Shown: in pieces, positions 38,258-50,928 of the stretch
Layout: every line of letters starts with the position of its first letter
Position numbering within the stretch: position 1 is the stretch's first letter
Assembly (NCBI GenBank): GCA_028671895.1
Contig: CM053804.1
Coordinates: 2,299,001 to 2,363,000 of the forward strand
DNA from: Oenanthe sinensis
Taxonomy: Eukaryota; Streptophyta; Magnoliopsida; Apiales; Apiaceae
DNA length: 64,000 nt
Reading direction: 5' to 3'
Notes under the pieces: model-generated
The model's input: only the letters and a program-made list of their open reading frames with translations
What the model was told of the DNA's origin: nothing
Databases searched by the model: none
Made by a program: the position numbers and the translations under genes

Positions 38258-39046
38258 TGTTTTCCCAGTTGCACAAGTAGAAGGGGGGTTGAATACTTGT
38301 GTGTCTTTTCTGCCTGATTTAAAATCAACTCACTAGCAATAAACAAATATGAATTAAGAACAAAGATCAAACACAAAGATATGAATAAGTACTGTTTGTA
38401 TTATTGATTTGTAAATACAAAACTCTCCCAGGGTGTACACAAACCCAAGCAGCTTCTCTGTATTTATCACAACAACTCTCTCTATTTCTATGCACTCACA
38501 AAGTTTCACTCTGACAAATTATGATTCGACTTCCACACTTTTTCAATTAGGTTGCATAGAGTTTATATAGAGAGCTGCCTATCAGCTAATAACAGAAAGA
38601 TAAATTACAATAGGAATAGAATGCCTAATTATTAGCTGACAGTTTTCTTCTGCAATTCTCCTTCCTTGTTTTTATAGCATATCTGCAATATCTTTGGCTT
38701 TATCTTCGAAGACTTCCCTTATCTGTGATCATCTTCCAAATTTAGCTTTAACTTTATAGACTCTGAATGCTTCAGACTCTGCTAGACTATAGACCTGATC
38801 ATTTGTAGACTCTGACAGATCTTAGACTCCGATAGTCTATAGACTCCGATCACCTTCCAGACTCTGATCTTCATGCAGACTCTGGTTTTACTTTCTGCAG
38901 AAATTCTTCTAAGTACAAATACCATGAATGTTAACTATCTAGACTCTGATTATACATTTTAGAGACTAGACAGATACATTGCAAATATACCAAGCTAACT
39001 TCTGTTCTAGAATTTTATACATCATCAAATGAATATATTCCTAACA
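38258..39046 (-). repeat. S3 3' LTR
   Basis: Sense start TGTTAGGAATATATTC follows the polypurine tract AATAGGGGGAGAT (39047-39060). The sense end is CTGGGAAAACA. Words of the type CAGA(C/G)TCTG are dense at 38757-38890 and 38936. The TATA box on the minus strand is TCTATATAAACTC near 38557-38571. The C run near the end is 6. Confidence 0.92.
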
Positions 39047-39171
39047 ATCTCCCCCTATTTATGCTTTATAAAATGTAAGCATAAATCCAGGTTTGATGAT
39101 GTCAAAACTAAAGAATAAAACACTCAATCTAGAACAGTATGAAAGAATTATAAAGAAAAAAGAATTACTTC

Positions 39172-42100
39172 TTAATTGATCTTCTGAATGGATGGATTAT
39201 TCTTCAAAAATGAATTGAGCATATTGTCCTCCACAATTGCAAGAGCTTCACTAACAAATGTCTTCAATTTCTTCATTTCTTCACTTGAACATTTGATTTG
39301 ACAGTAAGCTGCTCTCAGATCATTTGCACTGCTTTCTTGATCTTTCAAGTCCTTCAATATTAGAACACTAACTTTCCCACTCATAGGCTGAAACCCAAAG
39401 TATTTAATCTATTTTTCTTCCAATGGCATGACTTGATCATTTCCCTCAGTATCAACATATTTTAAAGAAAAGTTGCCCATTTGTCGATTTGCCTGTTTGT
39501 GCAAAGTCAGCTTTCTATCAATCTCCTTGAACCATTTGTATGTGACAACCTCTTTGCTCTTGTTAACTTCATAAGCAATTTGAAGAAGAAATCTAATATA
39601 CTGCAATTCCTCAGCCTGTTTGAAAAATATGAAGTTTGATTGACTGATCCATCTAGCTGATCCACCTTCAAAAAAATAAACCAACATCTCATTTTTCACC
39701 TTTTCTGTGCCTCCCTGTCCTCCTTGCATCTTTCTTTCATAAACATTATAAACAATTTGAGCAGATACCACTTTGTTTAAGTGCTTCTGTGTGATCTTCT
39801 CAAACTGCCTATATGTCAAGGATTGAGGATCCCTGGTTAGAGTAGATGTTCTGTCAATGTCAGATTCTTCAAAACCTCCAAGACCTGTCTTCTTTTTAGC
39901 TTTCAATTGCAGATTTGATTGACTGCACTTCCAGTATAAAGGTTCTTGAGTTTCACCAGAGTTTGTTTTCTTTCTTTGTTTATCAGAGTCTGACTTAGAC
40001 TCTGATTTTCCATGTCCAGTCCCTGACTGATGTGGTTGAGATTTGTGTAATACAGCCACTCCAGAATGCTTGAGTGATACATCACCAGGACCCCTAGGAC
40101 CATGAGAACTATCTCCATCATCACCATCTCTCCTCCTTTTAACTCCCCTTTTATCATCTCTGCATGTATCATCCTTATTTCTCCTGGAGGAAGATTTACC
40201 TCTCTTCTCCCCCTTTTTGACATCATCAGAACTAGTAACAACCAACAGAATCTGTTCAAGAACAGTGAAGATATTGGCCTATGCTGCAATGACAGAATCA
40301 ACCTTGGTGGTTAAATCAGAGACTGTTGATTGGAGAGAAGCTTGTGTAGAGGTGATAGCAGCAAGAGCATCCTTGAAGGCGACCTCTTTAGATAATTGAA
40401 CGGAGTGAATTCGATCAAATTTGGTACTTAGCAGAGAAGTAGTATTGTCAACACCAGGAAGTTTGGTTTGAATATGAGAGATGTCTTTGACCACACTAGC
40501 CAATTGTTTAGCAACACTCTCTATCTCAGCTTTAACATCCCCATCCAAGGCTTGATCTTCTTCACCAGGATAGTGACCATGTTCCTGAAGATAAGATTTT
40601 TTCTGAAAATCTTTCAGTCTCTCAGACTGATGAATCTCCAAAATACAGGCAAAAGAATCTTTATCAGTGATGCCTCTCTTCTATGCAGACTCCCAAGACT
40701 GAGGAAAGACTTGATCAAAGTAGACAAAAGAAGGTTGAACGGGATCATCATCTTCAGAAGTGCATTCCTCAGCAACAGACTCAAGCTTTGTAATAGGAGA
40801 TGTAGACTCTAGTGGTGGTGTAGACTCTGAAACTGCAAACAGAACTATAGACCCTGACTCCTCCTGAGAGTTATCAGAGACTGTAGACTCTGGAAGTCTA
40901 GCCCTTATAGGCATGATCAAAAGTGGTTCTTCTGAATTAAATGTTGCAGCCTCAGGTAAATTGACAGGGTTATCCACCAAAGCCTCCATGACTCTATCTG
41001 CTCTCCTAGCTAGAGAATCCACCAGATGATGTTGTGGTCTCTGTGTAAATGACTTCTGAGCAGTAAGAGCCTCCTCCTTTTTACAAATCTGCACAATCAG
41101 ACAAAGTGAATTTTCATCCATCCCCTGCTCCAACTCATTGGACCAACTCTTTGGAAAATCTTGATCCCAATAAGTAAAGCTAGGTTCAGGATACCCTAAT
41201 CTTTCAGTCTCACAGTGAGGTTGGGCACCCACTCTCTCAATCTCACTCAGGCTCTCTACAGCCTTTTCTACCTCTCCTTTTACCTGGACCAATGCCAGCC
41301 TCTCAGATATTTTTTCACTCATTTGGACAGGTGCACTCAAGAAGCCTACAGAAGAGGGGTTGAGAGATAAATAGTGTACTTCAATACCTGAACCACCTTG
41401 ATGGAGGGGAACCCCTTCATAAGTCTGAAGGCTAGGGGTTTCCACCAAGGGGTGAACAACAACAGATTCTGAACCCTTACAATCATCTTCTTTCATTTCA
41501 GAGTCTGTTGGCTCCAGTATTCCAGTCTCAGGGTCTACTCTAGACTCTGACTGCTTCAGTATGACTTCATTAGAAGCCAGAGTCTGAGTGTCACCATCTT
41601 GGACTGTTTGTGCATGAGACTCCCCCTCAAGGTGGATAGACTCTGATAGACAAGAATGGAAAAGTACTTCTGGAGCATCCATCAGAGTCTGTCCTCCCAT
41701 ATCATTGGGGTTCTCATCAGCAGTTTGTTGAGTTACCAAGGAAGGCCTTACAGCATACTCCCCTGCCCCACTATCACCCAACCTCTGACTAGGTGGTTCT
41801 TGTATGGGTGAGGCAGACTGAGCATCTTTATCACTAGTCACCACTGGTGCACTAGTCCCATCCTCCAACTGCTTAGCATTACCTGCTACCTCCTGTGGTT
41901 CTACCATAGTTAATGCATCCAAGTGACCATTGAGAAAAATCCTGGCATGGAGTGCATAGATGGCCTGGGCAAAAGTCATGTGAAAGGAATCCTGCAGTTC
42001 CCCTGCTAGTTTCTGATAATGTGAGCCCTTGAGTTGATCCAATCTACTTTCATAGGTTGGATAGATGTATTTATTGGCCACCTTTCCTACATTTTGGACA

Positions 42101-44069
42101 AGAAAATCAACCACCTTTCTTGAAAGAGGCTGAATAGTAGAAATCCAATCAATAGCTGTCTTGTAGGTAATTCCTTGATCCCAAATTGCTTCATAGTCAA
42201 AAACTGGTTGCTCAATCTCAGTTTTCAACTCAGCAACAGACTCTGATTCTCACCTTTTGTAGATCTTAAGCTTTTTAGGCTTCTTTGTGATTTTTTGTTC
42301 AGAGTCTGGCACTCCTAGTGCTTTGAGAACTTCAGTTGTTCTGCCTTCTATGAGCCCAGCTGCTTTTTCTTGTAATGAAGAGTTGAATAGGTAGCTGTAT
42401 AGATTTTTGACCACATCCTGTGCAGACAGTTATAGCTCCTATTCCATTCTCTTCCTTAGGGTCTCATAGGTTGAAAGAAAATCCAGGACTTGAGATTTAG
42501 TCTGATACTATTCTGGATCTTCTACTGATTCCACCAAAGGATATAGGAATAGCAACACCTCATCAATTGGAGTAAGGATTTCATCAATAAGACATGAGGC
42601 TGCATCCAATGGCATTCCTTCCCAAAATGTCTCATGATCAGAGTCTAAAGGCAGTCTAGACTCTGACTCAACATTAGACTCTGGTTCAGGTAATTTCTTG
42701 CTTTCAGAGTCTGGCCCTGCAGGAGCCTTGGGAGCATCTGTTTCCTGCAAAACAGGGTTAGTAATAGGAGTAGGCTTGTGTGTGTGTGCAGAATAAGCCT
42801 TCCTTAACCTTCTTTATTTTTTAGTAAAAGATTTCTCAGGAGATGCAGGTTGAGCATCCTGAGGTGCATTCTTACGTCGGTCAGAGTCTGTAGCCTTTTC
42901 AGAGACTACATACTTGGCTTGAAGGATAGAATCAAGTATATCATGACCTTCCTTTAACAAAGAAAGTCCTTCAACAACTTGCTTCTCTAGAGGGTTGAGC
43001 TCCTCATCACTGTGCTCATCTATAAGCCTAGTTTGAACCAATTTTCTCCTATTTACAACTGGTGCCTGTTGAGAGACACCAGAGGTTGGTTTCTTTTTGG
43101 ATTTTGGTTTGGAAGATTGTATCTTTGAAGGGGATTGAGTGACTTGGGTAGGTGCAGGGGGGCTCTCCATTACTTGTTCCTGCACCATGTCACCACCAAA
43201 AAATGAAGCATTGTAGATAGAAGGTTTGTAGGTTGAGAGTTTTACCTTCATTACCCGTGGATAAGTCATGGCAGGTAGACTCTTCTTCTTATCATCAATT
43301 CTCTTAATATCAGAGAATATCCTCATTTGCTGTCTGTATGCCTGCACAGCAATCATCTGCCAACTTGGTTGACATGTCAGGAATGAAGTGGTTGAGAATA
43401 ATCATAAGAAATCTATGATAGTAGACTTTCTTCCTCCCCTCATGCACATTATTTAATTTTGCTCCCATTTGAGTGAGCAACATATCACCAATGTTGATTA
43501 CTCTATCAAATAGAAGACTGTGACCAATTTGATAAGTAATAGCAGTAATAGCATCAAATCCACTACATTTACCAGTAAAACACTTAGCAATTTGATCAAA
43601 GAAAAATGACTATTCTTTTCTCAAATAAGGCCTAGTTAACTTACTCATGTTTTCTAAACTACCAGAATAACCTAGTGATTTAAACATATCTTTAATTTCA
43701 GCATCAGAAACAGTTTCATCAAAAGGTTGTTTAACATGTAATTTAAACACAGAATTAATAACATCAGCAGTAACGTCAAATGTAAAATCACCAAAGGTAA
43801 ACATTATTTTACCTGATTGATCATTAGAAGGATCAACTACCTTTGCAGAGCTTCAGGCTTGTGACAGCATCCATGTGAATGACTGGTGATGCCTTGAGAA
43901 TGTAGTGTAGCTCGGATTGCTCCAAGAAATCCATCACAAGGTAGTAGTCAGCGTCTACCCCTTTCTTTTCTCCAAGGGCGGCAACATGATTTATGGTCAT
44001 GAACTCGAAATCCCCAAATGTGAAAGCAATTGCCTTGGGTCCCCTCATGACAGTTGAGATAACAGCCAT
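39172..44069 (-). pseudogene. S3 ORF3, broken
   Basis: Starts at the ATG 44069-44067 (MAVISTVMRG). A frameshift lies near 43830, then FTFGDFTFDVTADVIN...IKDMFKSLGYSGSLENMSKLTRPYLRKE. A TAG at 43608-43610 falls where the other elements have Trp (EWSFFFD). The shared domain continues with KCFTGKCSGFDAI and YYHRFLMIILNHF. Next are a Lys/Pro-rich region (43356-42814) and a long word-rich linker (42228-40681). It contains PSxTYWDQDFPKSW- and PSFVYFDQVFPQSW-type repeats of a 15-residue motif. A Lys/Arg-rich RRNKDD region and a C-terminal domain with LVYFFEGGSARWI end at 39172. No membrane segment stands out. Confidence 0.75.
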
Positions 44070-44547
44070 TAAAGTTGTTGTTAATTGAAAGTGATGAATA
44101 CGCTTGAAGAAAGTTGCTAGGGTTCGTAAAGAGCTCTGTGAATAGTTCTGCCTTAGAAATTGATTGCAATAAACAAGTGAGTAAAATGTATGAAAATCTT
44201 CTATTTTGCTTGAATTGCTAACAATACACACGAGTCAACAGTCTATCTCCAGTCAAAAATAACTGTTACCGCCTATTTCAAGTCATTTGAACAATTTTAA
44301 ACACAATCAGAGTCTGCAGGCGCGAATTTGAACCGTTTCGGAGTCTAGGCGATAATTGTTTTTCAGAGTCTACAGACTCTCAGAGTCTACAGACTAGTCA
44401 GAGTCTACAGACTCGTCAGAGTCTAAAAAACTAGACTCTGTCAAGATAAAGTACCAATAAAAATTTTGCAAAAATAATTAATTATAATGTGTTACAACCA
44501 GAATTATAATTAAAGTACATACCTTATTGCTTGTAATTTATAATCAC
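44070..44547 (-). other. S3 pol-ORF3 spacer with CAGAGTCTG-type words
   Basis: Non-coding, about 480 bp, stops in all frames. A cluster of five or more 'AGAGTCTACAGACT'-type words at 44350-44450 forms overlapping near-palindromes. Confidence 0.8.
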
Positions 44548-44663
44548 TTACATGTTTAACATACCTAATTCACCTACCAGTCTAAGAAAGGTAGACTCAT
44601 CAAGTGGTTTTGTCAAAATGTCTGCAATCTGTTTGTCAGTTGGAACATAGTGAAGTGTCTGCA
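44548..44663 (-). pseudogene. pol: S3 RNase H C-terminal tail
   Basis: Reads LHYVPTDKQIADILTKPL, then STFLRLVGELGMLNM and a stop, matching the pol ends of S1 (17000-17116) and S4 (54110-54225). It begins abruptly at the junction with the duplicated S2 flank, so it is a truncated remnant and not a separate gene. Confidence 0.88.
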
Positions 44664-44711
44664 ATCAGCATAATATTGTTCTTCTGGTGATGGAATATAA
44701 GATTCAAAATG
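44664..44711. repeat. Duplicated 48-bp S2 flank inside S3
   Basis: ATCAGCATAATATTG...CAAAATG repeats 38210-38257 with one mismatch. It places a second AAATG next to the upstream LTR and marks a rearrangement joint at the shared GCTGAT (sense). Confidence 0.9.
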
Positions 44712-45501
44712 TGTTTTCCCAGTTGCACAAGTAGAAGGGGGGTTGAATACTTGTGTGTCTTTTCTGCCTGATTTAAAATCAACTCACTAGCAATAAACAG
44801 ATATGAATTAAGAACAAAGATCAACCACAAAGATATGAATAAGTACTGTTTGTATTATTAATTTGTAAATACAAAACTCTCTCAGGGTGTACACAAACCC
44901 TAGCAGCTTCTCTGTGTTTATCACAGCAACTCTCTCTATTTCTATGCACTCACAAAGTTTCACTCTGACAAATTATGTTTCGACTTCCACACTTTTTCAA
45001 TTAGGTTACATAGAGTTTATATATAGAGCTGCCTATCTGCTAATAACAGAAAGATAAATTACAATAGGAATAGAATTCCTAATTATTAGCTGACAGTTTC
45101 CTTCTGCAATTCTCCTTCCTTTTTTTTATAGCATATCTGCAATATCTTTGGCTTTATCTTCGAAGACTTCCCTTATCTGTGATCATCTTCCAAATTTAGC
45201 TTTAACTTTATAGACTCTGAATGCTTCAGTCTCTGCTAGACTATAGACTCTGATCATTTGTAAACTCTGACAGATCTTAAACTCCGATAGTCTATAGACT
45301 CCGATCACCTTCCAGACTCTGATCTTCATGTATACTCTGGTTTTACTTTCTGTAGAAATTCTTCTAAGTACAAATACCATGAATGTTAACTATCTAGACT
45401 CTGATTATACATTTCAGAGACTAGACAGATACATTGTAAATTTACTAAGCTAACTTCTGTTCTAGAATTTTGTACATCATCAAATGAATATATTCCTAAC
45501 A
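44712..45501 (-). repeat. S3 upstream LTR, solo-LTR-like
   Basis: 790 bp, same ends as 38258-39046. It has S2 sequence and AAATG on both sides and no PBS. Its C run is 6, as in 3' LTRs, which fits a U5 end derived from a 3' LTR. Confidence 0.92.
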
Positions 45502-47333
45502 AAATGTTTTGCAGAATACAGCTTTATTTTTCCTTTATCTTGAGTAGCCCCTTAATCTTCAGCTTCTTTCTTCTTTCTTTTCTTCCCCTTAGTTGAGGGA
45601 TCCTCTTCAGATTTAGAAGCTTCAAAGGATTTAACAAGCTTCTGCATGGTCAGATAGACCTGCTTCATTCCCTCATTCAGATGTGTCATACCATCATCCA
45701 ATTTGCTGAATCGTTTGGTGGAGATATTTTCGTTTTCAATAATAGTCAGAGTCAGCCTTTTCTCAACCTCATCAATTTTGTCATGTAATGAGCTTACTTC
45801 TTTCATATCCTCAGCAATGAAACTTTGAACGTTCTGGATATCTTGAGTTTTCAGGAGAATAGAGGATTTCACATCTTCAACATCTTTCTGTACAATTGTC
45901 AGATGTTCTGTTACAGAGGCAGATGTAGACTTTTCTTCTGCTTGTGCTTTTACCTTAACTAATTCATCTTGAACAATCTGCATTTCTTTCTGGAGAGCTT
46001 CCATTTTTTATAGTAGTTCATTGGGTGTGTGTGTGCACTCACCTCGCTTGCATTCTTGTTTGATTCACTTAATCTATGTGCATATGTTTCGCTCAGTATT
46101 TGCCTCACTTCACTCGTGTTTTGCTCCTTTCCAGATTCCGATGTTGTACCTGTATATAATATAATAGCTTTTGAAGACTCGTAATGTTCTTCTGATGCCG
46201 GTGAAGGTATGTCCTCAACAAGATTAACTTAAAGTGGCTCCGCTACTGACGTAGCTTCTCCTTGAATGGAGTCCCAATTCCCTCTAAAGAGTGGTTGCCT
46301 CTCAAATCCACTAGTGGATTCGAGAACTTCTTCTAAAAGAACTGGATATAAGAAATCCATGGGGGTCACCACCTTAGACAATGTAGTGAGTGGCTCATTA
46401 GAGTCTGTGGTGCCCCTCAATACTTGTAATGGCACTTGATGCTGCACTGCATCAAAAATGTCTTGGTCTAGTGTAAATATGGCAACCGAAAGGTTTATTT
46501 CAAAAACATTTTCTTTATTTATTGATGTGCCCTCATCTGATTGTGTTTCTTCAAGTGGAGGTCCTGCTAGTGTGAGCGTTAGCAGTGTGCGTGACTCTTC
46601 ACAGGATGCCGCGGCCGGACGGTGAATTTCAATAGAATCACCCATTTGATCGAGTGAGTCCAGAGATTGTTGAATTTCCATTTCAAAGTCCATATTTCAA
46701 TGAGAGGATAAGTATGAGTCTGCAGTTGTCTCAGGTTGAATTTTGGATCTTTTTTAGGTGGAGACAGAGCTACAGGTTCACTCACTGTGACACCTCTACC
46801 TCTTACTTTCCTAACCGGTTTCTTCCTCTTTCTGATATGACCAAAAAAAGTTGGTGAATGAGAAACTGTTTGAGGTTTTATGCTAGCTTGGGATTGAACC
46901 TGTGTGTTATCAGGTTCATAGCCGAAGTCCTGAATTGTAATACCACAATCATAGTCCGCCACAGATATATTTAAAGGTGCAGTAGGTATATTTATAGGTA
47001 GGAAATTAGAAGCCAGGGTGTAAGATATTACCTGATGTTCATGTGCCTCTTATTATGCCTGATGAGCAGCTTAAATTAGGAGCTACGCAGAACTTTCTTC
47101 TTGCACTTGTTCTGGCTCTTGCTGATGCGGTTGAGCCTGTGCTGGATTGCCTATTTGATTGAGAATGTCAGTCATATATTCTTTTGTTTCAATGGCTACC
47201 CCTTCAAACTTGTTCTTGTTGCTCAGCTTTGTGAACAAATTCTTCTGAGTTGTAGGGGATTCTTCCACTAGGCTGTTAACAAATCTTGCTTTGTCCTCAT
47301 CTGACAGAACATGATTCAACAAGAGCATTATAA
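45502..47333 (-). pseudogene. S2 ORF3, middle part
   Basis: Continues from the S4 insertion point with LLLNHVLSDEDKARFVNSL (47328). A region with stops follows, then a Lys/Arg-rich RKRKKPVRKVRGRG segment (46860s), a frame change to MDFEMEIQQSLDSLDQMGD (46693-46229), and a long coiled-coil-like stretch MEALQKEMQIVQDELVKVKAQ (46004-45552) ending in a basic KGKKRKKK cluster. A TAA separates it from the last codons before the S3 site, which are in the same frame. The order (conserved N-domain, basic linker, coiled coil) parallels S1, S3 and S4. Confidence 0.7.
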
Positions 47334-47338
47334 ACCTT

Positions 47339-48461
47339 TGTTAGGAATCTACATGTAATTTGATGATAACATTAATCTTAGAATCATAGAAATTTTATTT
47401 GATGTAACTGATCAATTGATATGAAAGTTATAAATATCAATTGATCAGGAAACCATTTATCAGTTGAAATATTTATATGAATCAACTGATAATTTCGACT
47501 ATAGCATAGGTGTACTTAGTCTATTTTAATCGATAAGGTGTAAATTAATTGATATTATTCTTATCAATTGATGTTAGAGTCGATTGATATAGATCATGAA
47601 TTGATGTGTAACTTAAACTGTCAAATTATAATTATTTAAAAACAGGAAATTGCACAAGTGAAGGATGATCGATTGATATTGAAGCATCGATGGATGAGAG
47701 ATCAATCGAAGAAGTCAAGTCAAGAATTGAAGACTATCAACTGATGTGAAGACCCATCGATTGATATATCGATTGATAACATCTATCAATCGATAAGTCA
47801 TTCATTATCAATCGATGGATATAAAGATCAATCGAAGAAGAACATCAGTTGATGGATTAAAAGATGAATCAATTGATATGCTTAATAACAAATTATCAAT
47901 TGATTGTGACAACACAGAAGGACTATCTATTGTAGATCCAGAGGACAAAAGTAAACCTATGGAAGATAGCCTAGGATGGCTGTGAAGACTCAATCAGTAG
48001 CTATCTTTTAAGCCTGTTTTCCTAAAAAGGAAAAAGGAACAAGAGAGGTAGATAGAAACAATCCTAGAATAGGAATTATAAAACTGCACTTGTAGTATAT
48101 AAATAAGTGTAGTAGCATTGTTAGAAAAATACAGAAGTTAGACAATATTTCTTAATCAACTGTTTAAGCTTTAGAGCACATTGTAAGATCAGTTGATTTT
48201 TCTAACCTTGTAAGAACGCAGCTAGGTTTTCTTTTAACCTAGGAACATTGATAAAAAATATAAACTGATGGAAAAAACAATCCATCAGTAATTTTTAAAT
48301 CTCTTTGTTCAGTTTAATTTTCAGTTATTATTTGTTCAAACATATTCTCTCAAACTCTCAAACATCAAGAACAAATATTAAAAGAAGATTCAAAAGTTTT
48401 AATATTTGTATTCAACCCCCCCCCCCTTCTACAAATATTGACATTGTTCTAAGGAATAACA
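47339..48461 (+). repeat. S4 5' LTR
   Basis: 1,123 bp, TGTTAGGAATC to GGAATAACA. U3 (47400-47900) is packed with TCAATTGAT, TCGATTGAT and TCGATGGAT words, many of them exact palindromes (TCAATTGA, ATCGAT). TATA box in 'AGTATATAAATAAG' near 48097-48110. C run of 11 at 48416-48426. Confidence 0.94.
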
Positions 48462-48463
48462 AT

Positions 48464-48474
48464 TGGTATCAGAG
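48464..48474 (+). other. S4 primer-binding site
   Basis: TGGTATCAGAG starts two bases after the LTR and fits initiator tRNA-Met; the twelfth base differs from the S1 site. Confidence 0.9.
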
Positions 48475-48519
48475 TAAGCTTTCAACATACAGAAAGTTTA
48501 AAGATCAAGAACAGTCAAT

Positions 48520-50916
48520 ATAGGCCAAAAAGATTCAGGTGTAAAGATTCCAGTATTAGAAAAGGATGAATACTTTCCATGGAAGGTAAAAATGCATTTG
48601 CATCTTCTTTCTCTCGACCCTTCCTATGTTCATTGCATAGAGAAAGGTCCTCATTTTCCCTTGAAGCTAGTCACATGTGTGAACCCTGATGGAACTCCTA
48701 CACTTGACAAACATACTCATAAACTCATCTCTGAGTTCACAGAGAGGATGAAAAAGAAGTAATCAAAGACAAGAAGGCCATGAATATTCTGTTTAATGGT
48801 CTAGATGAAGATATGTTTGACAATGTGATAAACTGTACTTCATCAAAAGAGGTATGGGACACTCTTCAAACTCTATATGAAGGAACTGAAAAAGTAAGGA
48901 AAAACAAGATACAACTCTTGATTCAAAAGTAAGAATCATTTCATTTCAAGATTGGAGAATCTATCAATGACACCTATAGCAGATTTCAGAAGTTACTAAA
49001 TGGACTGAAGCTATATGGTAGGGTTTATGCAACTGAGGATACAAATCTAAAATTTCTTAGATCTCTTCCAAAAGAATGGAAACCAATGACTGTTTCCATT
49101 AGACAATCTCAGGAATTCAAGGATTATACTCTTGAGAAACTTTATGGTATTCTCAAGACATATGAGTTAGAAATCCAACAAGATGAGGAGATTGAGAAGA
49201 ATCAAAGAAAGGAGAAAACTGTGGCTTTGATAGTCAAAGGAAATGAAGAAAAGAAGGAAAATGGTTGTGTAGAAGAGTCTGTTATGATGGTTGGTGATGC
49301 TGTTGAAGAATCATTCAAAAGAGGAAAGGGCAAGTGTGAAGAAAATGAAACATGCTCTCAGGATTATTTGAATGAAATTGATGAGCACCTTGCATTTCTG
49401 TCAAGGAAGTTTTCAAAGCTAAAATTCAAGAGGAATCCAAATGCTCAAAGGCCTATATCCCAATTTAGAAGTAACAATCAAAACAAAAATTTGGTTGATA
49501 GATCTAAATTCAAATGTTTTAACTGTGGATTGACTAGTCATTTCTCAAATGAGTGCAGGAAGCCAAAACAAGAAAAGACAAAGTCTTATGATGGTATTGA
49601 TTATAAAAAGAAATATTTTGACCTTTTGGAACAGAAAGAAAAGGCTTTTGTCACTAAAGAGAAGGACTGGGCTACTGAGGACAGTGATTTTGAGGAATTC
49701 ATCAATCTAGCACTAATGACCAAACATGAAGATGAAGAAGATAGTTCATCATCAAATCAGGTACTAGCTACAAACATTTCTGAGCTTACAACTGATGAAT
49801 GCAATAGTACTATTAATGAAATGTCCAATGAATTGTACAATTTACATGTCACTCTAAAATCTCTAAATAAAGAAAATCTCAAGTTGAAGAACACCATCGA
49901 TGTCTTAACTGAGAGGAATATTTTTCCTTGAAAATGAACTTGTTTGTTTATATAGATTTAAGTAGGAGAGTAAAGATGCTAGAGATGAACTAGTGAATAG
50001 TTTGAAAAGAGAAGAATTGTTAAAAGAACAATTGGCTGAAGAAATTGAAACCATTAACAAATGGAGTAGGTCTGCTAAAACTGCCAAACAAATTATTGAT
50101 GTTCAAGGTGTAGATACTTTATGAGAACTCCCCAAATCAATAGGCAGGCCATTGATTGATACTTCAATGGATAAAGATCAATCGACTGCTAATCCTTCAT
50201 CAACTGATAAGGATTATCAATCGATTGATGCTGAATCAACTGATAAGCATCCATCGACAAGTAAATCATCAATGGCTAATAAAAAGAACAAATTTAGCAC
50301 TCCTATCAAGTTTGTTAAGGAAACTAAAAATCAAGTTGAGACTGAAGCTGAGAAGATCAACATAGGTAGCTTATCCAAGAAATAATTAAAAGAGAAATTA
50401 GAAAAGATAGCACCTGTGGAAATTACTCAACCTAAGTCTGAGAAAAAGAATAGGAATGGTAAATAGGCATTAATAAGCACAACAACTACACTCCTGACAT
50501 GTATGCTCCTAGAAAGGTATGTGCTAAATGTGGCAGTGTAAATCATTTGTCTATGCAATGCAAGAATGAAAAGAAATCTATATCTTGTCATGACTGCTAA
50601 TGCCATGTTTACCAATCATATGCTAATGAATGCCATGTCTTCTAATTTAGTTGCACCTAATGTTCCTATGCCTTATGCACAAGTTCCATACATGTATAAT
50701 CCTTTCTTTGCATATGCAAATATGAACATGCCTAATGTAGATAATGAAATGCATGGAAATTTTGCCATGAGTTCCAAGGTGTCTAAGCCCAAAAAGCCAA
50801 CTCTCAAAGTTAAAGTGGATTTAAACCCACCAAAACAAAAGGAACCAAAGTTGGCAACAAAGGCTCAGGCTACAACTAATGAAAGAGGACCCAAGACAAC
50901 TTGGGTACCAAAATAA
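48520..50916 (+). pseudogene. gag: S4 gag, broken
   Basis: The expected start is lost; the frame is readable from about 48524 (GVKIPVLEKDEYFPWKVKM). A stop near 48760, a frameshift and another stop near 48930 precede the long piece ending at 49931. It has the copia gag core (FLRSLPKEWKPM, LEKLYGILKTYELE), a knuckle CFNCGLTSHFSNEC at about 49517-49558, and a coiled-coil-like end. A further stretch has the word-encoded linker STDKDYQSIDAESTDKHPSTS (50150-50270), a knuckle CAKCGSVNHLSMQC near 50523, and ends WVPK. Then comes TAA in the same frame as pol. Confidence 0.82.
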
Positions 50917-50928
50917 CTTGATTGTTTT

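Larger units (their letters stand above)
38258..45501 (-). mobile_element. S3: rearranged Sirevirus-like element inserted in S2
   Basis: The outer target duplication is AAATG at 38253-38257 and 45502-45506. It contains two 790-bp LTRs, a pol tail and ORF3, but lacks PBS, gag and most of pol. Directly after the upstream LTR (44711 down to about 44664) lies a 48-bp copy of the S2 sequence that flanks the other LTR, joined to the RNase H tail. So the upstream LTR is flanked on both sides by S2 sequence and AAATG, as a solo LTR would be. I infer a tandem duplication followed by LTR-LTR recombination. LTRs differ at about 28 of 790 positions by eye. Confidence 0.85.
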
